Notes under the pieces: generated by a model
Told to the model about the DNA's origin: nothing
The model's database searches: none
Seen by the model: only the letters and a program-made list of their open reading frames with translations
Translations under genes and position numbers: made by a program
NCBI RefSeq assembly: GCF_008330225.1
Contig: NZ_CP042466.1
Coordinates: forward strand, 1,746,501-1,810,500
Length of the DNA: 64,000 nucleotides
Source: Geobacter sp. FeAm09
Lineage (GTDB): Bacteria > Desulfobacterota > Desulfuromonadia > Geobacterales > Pseudopelobacteraceae
Direction: 5' to 3'
In this document: piece by piece, positions 62,702-64,000 of the stretch
Position numbering within the stretch: the stretch's first letter is position 1
Layout: every line of letters begins with the position of its first letter

Positions 62702-64000
62702 ATGAGTGACAACAGCCCCTTTATGAACAAGGCAGTACGGGACTTTCTGGCCGAAGCCGAAGAGATTGTGGAGCACCTCGGTTCCGAACTGGCGGACCTC
62801 GCCGATGTGGCCGACAAGGGGGATGCGGACCCGGACCTGCTGAATGCCATCTTCCGGGGGGCCCACTCCCTGAAAGGGCTGGCCGGTATGTTCGGCTTTG
62901 CGGGGATCGCCGAACTGTCCCACAACATGGAGAACCTGCTGGACTGGCTTCGGCTCGGCAAGCTCAGGCTCGATGCGGGGGTGATCGGGGTATTGCTCGA
63001 ATCCCACGATGTCTTGCTCTCCCTGGTGCGGGGCCTGTCCGAGGGGGAAGGGAGCGTCCCTGACGAGAAAATCTCGGCATGCACGGCCAGGATCAATGCC
63101 TGCCTGGAAGAGCCGCCCCGCAATGCGGCCCAGGCTTCGCCACTGGCGGTCCTGGGCCTTTCCGAACAGGTTGTGAAATCCCTCACTGAATACGAAGAGC
63201 ATCGCCTGCTGGAAAATCTTTCCAAGGGCAGGAACATCTACCGTGTTCATGCTTCCTTCGATCTGGCGACCTTTGACCAGGACCTGGCGATAGTTTCCGA
63301 CGCAATCAAGACCTGCGGCGAGGTCATTAGCACCCTGCCCAGCATGAGCAGCAACATGGAAACCAATATCGATTTCGATATTCTGGCCGGTTCCGCCCAT
63401 GCATACGACGAATTTGCGCTGGCGGTCAGGCACGACAGGGTGGCTGTGGCGCTTTTGAACGGCGTGCCGGAACCGCCGGTTGCCGCCGATACGGGAAATA
63501 CTGCGGTCTCCGCCGCCCGGCAGCCCGGAAACGATGAAGCGGCGGATCTTGCCGCCCCCCGGCCGCGGTGTCGGCCCCTGCCGCCGGCACGCCGCCCCTG
63601 TCCGCCAAGAGCATCAGCCGCACGGTCCGCGTCGATATCGGCAAGCTCGACGAACTGATGAACATCGTCGGAGAGCTTGTCCTGGCCCACTCCTCCATCG
63701 CCGCCCTGGCGGAGCGGTTGCGGAGCGAGCGGTTCTCCCAGGGGGCCGTCGAGCTGGGCAAGTCCGCCAAGGTGCTGGAACGCAAACTGACCGATCTGCA
63801 GAAGGGGGTCATGGATATCCGCATGATCCCGGTCGGGCAGCTCTATGAGAAGATGTCCCGCATTGTCCGCACCATCTCCCGGGAACAGGGCAAGAAGGTG
63901 GAACTCCTCTTCCACGGAGCGGATACGGAGCTGGACAAGCTGATCGTGGAGGATATCTCCGACCCGATGATGCACATCATCAGAAACGCCATCGACCACG
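62702..64000 (+). pseudogene. cheA: CheA-type histidine kinase, frameshifted and cut by the window end
   Basis: The first frame begins at ATG 62702 with an Hpt (P1) domain: FRGAHSLKGLAGMFGF carries the phospho-His, followed by a linker. At a run of six C (63555-63560) the CheA sequence moves to another frame, which continues VDIGKLDELMNIVGELVLAH, DLQKGVMDIRMIPVGQL and the N-box start DPMMHIIRNAIDH to base 64000. One extra C joins the frames into a natural Pro/Ala linker. The missing 3' part would hold the rest of the ATPase and the CheW-like domain. Loss of a base by sequencing error is the likely cause; a real pseudogene is possible. Confidence 0.85.
63555..63560 (+). other. C6 tract at the reading-frame break of cheA
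   Basis: Upstream codons read GCC GCC CCC CGG; the CheA continuation needs GCC CCC CCG GCC GCG, obtained by one extra C. The frame switch is in a low-complexity Pro/Ala linker. Confidence 0.7.

Overview
The window looks like a chromosomal segment of a Geobacter-type bacterium (Geobacteraceae/Desulfuromonadales). The best taxonomic marker is the very short type IV pilin at 44327-44545 followed by a secreted Spc-like partner (44575-44946), the arrangement known from Geobacter sulfurreducens. Many PAS kinases, HDOD, HD-GYP and DUF4388 signalling proteins fit the same group. Most of the window is GC-rich and densely packed. Two blocks are clearly more AT-rich: 4570-8400 (polysaccharide export and glycosyltransferases) and 44140-48480 (pilin and downstream genes). 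The placement is inferred from gene content, not from a search. No rRNA, tRNA, CRISPR array, insertion sequence or prophage was recognised.

Layout. 1-3653: end of an M29 aminopeptidase, two unknown proteins, a DUF815 ATPase and an HDOD protein. 3691-13689: surface polysaccharide genes (frameshifted UbiA-type transferase, Wzm/Wzt exporter, two GT2 and one GT9 glycosyltransferases, RfbB and RfbD, a split phosphomannose isomerase/GDP-mannose pyrophosphorylase pair and a lipoprotein). 13701-17731: a kinase, then bioF-bioH-bioC behind a BirA-like operator. 17741-20068 (minus): ArsR regulator and two oligopeptide-type ABC ATPases. 20257-27149: SpoIID-like protein, queA-tgt-yajC-secD-secF and a TPR protein, closed by a terminator. 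27386-34159: recJ, a CDF transporter, hrpB, and pgi on the minus strand. 34427-39286: a 1165-residue CheR-PAS-kinase chimera facing enolase across a shared terminator. 39526-42590: MacA-like adaptor, ABC ATPase and FtsX-like permease. 42768-49403: pilR, pilA, spc, a GT-C/TPR membrane protein, and an ABC exporter with a tethered TPR protein. 49398-55404: hybrid kinase (minus), Zur-like regulator with znuC and a frameshifted znuB, and a DJ-1/HD-GYP fusion (minus). 55655-61058: miaB, glnS, era, der. 61139-64000: DUF4388-receiver protein, CheY and a frameshifted, truncated CheA.

The main points to check are these. A DJ-1/PfpI domain is fused to an HD-GYP phosphodiesterase. A BirA operator precedes the biotin operon. 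A sigma-54 promoter and orphan PilR sit next to a pilin that has Met at mature position 51. A 20-bp exact direct repeat flanks the chimeric kinase gene and looks like a recombination scar. A related family of palindromic intergenic repeats occurs at three places. Three genes (UbiA-like, znuB, cheA) are each broken by the apparent loss of one base from a G or C run, a pattern that suggests systematic homopolymer errors in the assembly rather than three independent pseudogenes.
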